DNA from: an uncultured Muribaculaceae bacterium | GTDB taxonomy: Bacteria; Bacteroidota; Bacteroidia; Bacteroidales; Muribaculaceae | NCBI GenBank assembly: GCA_958439725.1 | Contig: CAUBWJ010000009.1 | Location: 21,859 to 85,858, forward strand | Reading direction: 5' to 3' | Length of the DNA stretch: 64,000 nucleotides | Part shown: piece by piece, positions 61,841 through 64,000 of the stretch | Position numbering within the stretch: the first letter of the stretch is position 1 | Layout: every line of letters begins with the position of its first letter | Translations under genes and position numbers: made by a program | The notes under the pieces: model-generated | The model's database searches: none | The model's input: the letters and a program-made list of their open reading frames with translations, nothing else | What the model was told of the DNA's origin: nothing

Positions 61841-63874
61841 ATGTACACCATTGAAGACCTGAAGAATATGCCCGAGGAACAACTCAAGGGCATTGCCGAC
61901 TCCATGGGCCTGAAAAAAATCAATGCTGACGATAAAGACAACATGGTCTACGAAATTCTTGACCAGCAGGCTATAAATGCCGCCGCCAACGTCAGCGAAC
62001 GCGCACCGCGCACACCGAAAGAACGCGTGCGCCGCGGCCGTCCCCCCAAAGCAAAAACGCAGGAAAACGAGGAGAATGTTACAACCGACGCTCCATCCGA
62101 CGCAAAACCTGCACCGAAGCCCAAGGCGAAGCAGAAAAAGGTTAAGAAAGAGGGTTCCGAAACCGCAAAGGAAGCCGAAAATATATCCGCCTCAGAAAAT
62201 CCCCAGCCTAAAAAACGCGGGCGCAAACCGAAACAGTCACTTGCAGAAGAGGCATCCGACGCCGCGCCTTCGGCCGTTTCAGAGAGTGAAAACCGCGAAG
62301 TGAAAACTGACAACAATGCTGTGGACACCACTTCTAACGAGGTAGAAAAATTACCCACAAACTCTGCGACCGACTTTATTCCTAATAAACAGGTCTCAGA
62401 TCAGGACGTCACCGCCGCTCCTGCTGAACAACCCTCGGCATCTGAACAGGACGTAATTCAGCGTCAGGATACAGCAAATGAAGAAAACACTCAATCCGAG
62501 CCGCAACAGAAACAGAAACGCGACTTCCGCCCTCAGAAAGACACAGCATTCGGATCATTCTTCCCCCGTTCGGAAGGCAAACGCTTCGTTCCCCGCTCGC
62601 AGCGCGAAAAAGAAGAAGCTGCCATAGCTGCGGCAACGGCCCCCATTACTCTTGCTGAACCCTGGCAGGCTGATAAGCAGCAACAGCCGCAACAGCAGAA
62701 AAACCGCAATAAAAAGAATAACCGTTTCCAACGTCAGCAGGAGCCCACATACAATTTCGACGGAATAATCCAGACGTCAGGTGTGCTTGAAATAATGCCG
62801 GAAGGTTGCGGATTCCTCCGTTCGAGCGACTACAATTATCTCTCATCGCCCGACGATGTATTCCTCACACCCCAGCAGATAAAGGCCTACGGACTCAAAG
62901 CCGGCGATGTGATTGAAGCCGCAGTGCGTCCCCCCCGCGAAAACGAGAAATATTTCCTGCTGAGCGATGTGCTCAACGTAAACGGACGCTCTCCCGAATT
63001 TATTCGCGACCGCATTCCCTTCGAGCATCTCACCCCGCTTTTCCCCAACGAGAAATTCGACCTTACCGGAGGTCGCTCCTGCAATCTCTCCACGCGCGTG
63101 GTCGACATGTTCTCCCCCATCGGAAAGGGCCAGCGCGCACTCATCGTGGCGCCTCCCAAGACCGGAAAGACAATCCTGCTCAAAGATATTGCCAACGCCA
63201 TAGCCGAGAATCATCCCGAGACGTATATCATGATACTTCTCATCGACGAACGTCCCGAAGAGGTGACTGACATGAGCCGCAGCGTTAACGCCGAAGTAAT
63301 CGCCTCGACATTCGACGAACCGGCCGAACGCCACGTGAAAATAGCGGGAATAGTGCTTGAGAAAGCCAAACGCCTCGTTGAATGCGGACATGATGTGGTG
63401 ATTCTGCTTGACTCCATAACACGTCTTGCACGAGCTTACAACACCGTTTCGCCCGCCTCCGGAAAGATTCTCTCAGGTGGTGTGGATGCCAACGCGCTCC
63501 AGAAGCCCAAAAGATTCTTCGGAGCCGCCCGCAACATCGAAAACGGTGGCTCACTCACCATAATCGCCACTGCCCTTACAGAGACAAGCTCTAAGATGGA
63601 CGAGGTGATCTTCGAGGAATTCAAGGGCACCGGCAATATGGAGCTCCAACTCGACCGCAAGCTCTCCAACAAGCGTGTGTTCCCCGCCGTCGATATCATG
63701 GCATCAAGCACTCGTCGCGACGATCTGCTGCTGCGTGAAGAGACACTCAACCGAATGTGGATCCTACGCCGCTTCCTTGCCGACAGAAACTCCCTCGAAG
63801 CAATGGAATTCATCAAAGACCGCATGGAACGCACCGTCGACAACGACGAGCTCCTCCGCACTATGGGCGACTAA
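61841..63874 (+). CDS. rho: Transcription termination factor Rho with long disordered insert
   Basis: Hexameric RNA-dependent ATPase that ends untranslated transcripts. 677 residues against 419 in E. coli. A SAP-like N-terminal helix bundle (residues 1-48) is separated from the cold-shock RNA-binding domain (from about 305, GVLEIMPEGCGFLR) by some 250 low-complexity residues rich in Lys, Glu, Gln, Pro and Ala. The insert contains RRGRPPK (64-70) and KKRGRKPK (124-131), which look like AT-hooks. Walker A APPKTGKT is at 437-444, and VILLDSITRLARAYN follows. The Rho insert of Bacteroides thetaiotaomicron is known to drive phase separation; the same role is likely here. Confidence 0.96.
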   Translation: MYTIEDLKNMPEEQLKGIADSMGLKKINADDKDNMVYEILDQQAINAAANVSERAPRTPKERVRRGRPPKAKTQENEENVTTDAPSDAKPAPKPKAKQKKVKKEGSETAKEAENISASENPQPKKRGRKPKQSLAEEASDAAPSAVSESENREVKTDNNAVDTTSNEVEKLPTNSATDFIPNKQVSDQDVTAAPAEQPSASEQDVIQRQDTANEENTQSEPQQKQKRDFRPQKDTAFGSFFPRSEGKRFVPRSQREKEEAAIAAATAPITLAEPWQADKQQQPQQQKNRNKKNNRFQRQQEPTYNFDGIIQTSGVLEIMPEGCGFLRSSDYNYLSSPDDVFLTPQQIKAYGLKAGDVIEAAVRPPRENEKYFLLSDVLNVNGRSPEFIRDRIPFEHLTPLFPNEKFDLTGGRSCNLSTRVVDMFSPIGKGQRALIVAPPKTGKTILLKDIANAIAENHPETYIMILLIDERPEEVTDMSRSVNAEVIASTFDEPAERHVKIAGIVLEKAKRLVECGHDVVILLDSITRLARAYNTVSPASGKILSGGVDANALQKPKRFFGAARNIENGGSLTIIATALTETSSKMDEVIFEEFKGTGNMELQLDRKLSNKRVFPAVDIMASSTRRDDLLLREETLNRMWILRRFLADRNSLEAMEFIKDRMERTVDNDELLRTMGD

Positions 63875-63892
63875 TCCATTCCTCCCCCCTAC

Positions 63893-63921
63893 AAAAAAGT
63901 CCCGGCCCCCGGGACTTTTTT
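63893..63921 (+). terminator. Rho-independent terminator of rho
   Basis: A 13-bp perfect stem (63893-63905 with 63909-63921) ending in TTTTTT; the A-rich left arm makes it work on both strands. Nothing further is recognised to the window end. Confidence 0.9.
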
Positions 63922-64000
63922 ATTTTTAAAGCGAATTCTTAATTCTTATTATTACTGTCCGCTAAACCATAAAGCAGTGAGTCCAACTTCCTGAAAGACA

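Noticed and set aside
1..64000. CRISPR arrays, tRNA or rRNA genes, prophage, defence systems
   Set aside because: No regularly spaced repeats, cloverleaf-like segments, integrases, capsid genes or recognised defence domains were found by reading the window; a tRNA scan could still reveal one that was missed.

Overview
The window reads as a chromosome segment of a gut Bacteroidales bacterium, most likely a Muribaculaceae (S24-7)-type organism. The evidence is the set of Bacteroidota-only families (DUF4296 and DUF4827 lipoproteins, a DUF4105/Lnb-like protein, a DcaP-like porin, an 1100-residue SecA, a Rho with a very long disordered insert), promoters of the Bacteroidota type (TTTG about 20 nt upstream of TAnnTTTG), the scarcity of Shine-Dalgarno sequences, and GC-rich codon use. 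The genus-level placement is inference. I see no tRNA, rRNA, CRISPR, phage or transposase gene.

Layout. 1-5.9 kb (minus): a truncated TamB/AsmA-like protein, PriA and a NUDIX hydrolase. 6.1-10.4 kb (plus): aldose epimerase with a sugar nucleotidyltransferase, then Tgt with an LptF/G permease. 10.5-16.1 kb (minus): the ileS-dksA-lspA-DUF4296 operon with a 70-residue conserved-looking gene. 16.2-20.3 kb (minus): OmpA lipoprotein and the nrnA-DUF4827-glmM operon, divergent from a RecD-like helicase. 21.8-22.6 kb: a gene-free, repeat-rich interval with palindromes and a 424-bp unit bounded by 36-bp inverted repeats. 22.6-28.2 kb: rplY-pth-hslR, an MscS-type channel, a small outer-membrane barrel, gpmI.

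28.3-34.5 kb (minus) is the least ordinary region: a four-gene operon of DcaP-like outer-membrane porin, MFS transporter and two tandem paralogous Ntn-hydrolases of the phospholipase B-like (PLBD/LAMA) family without signal peptides. It looks like a dedicated import-and-hydrolyse route for an unknown amide or ester. 34.9-38.2 kb is the usual thrS-infC-rpmI-rplT operon. 38.5-42.7 kb (plus) holds an oxalate catabolism module: formyl-CoA:oxalate CoA-transferase, oxalyl-CoA decarboxylase and an AEC-family carrier, separated by strong intergenic hairpins and followed by pyruvate:ferredoxin oxidoreductase behind a 47-bp perfect palindrome.

46.4-64 kb (plus): U32 protease-family protein, galE, an Lnb-like/degenerate PafA-like pair, secA, a coiled-coil protein with MgtC and a KefB-type antiporter, guaA, and rho with a C-rich leader. 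Housekeeping genes dominate; the accessory content is the porin/MFS/PLB-like operon, the oxalate module and the repeat-rich interval.
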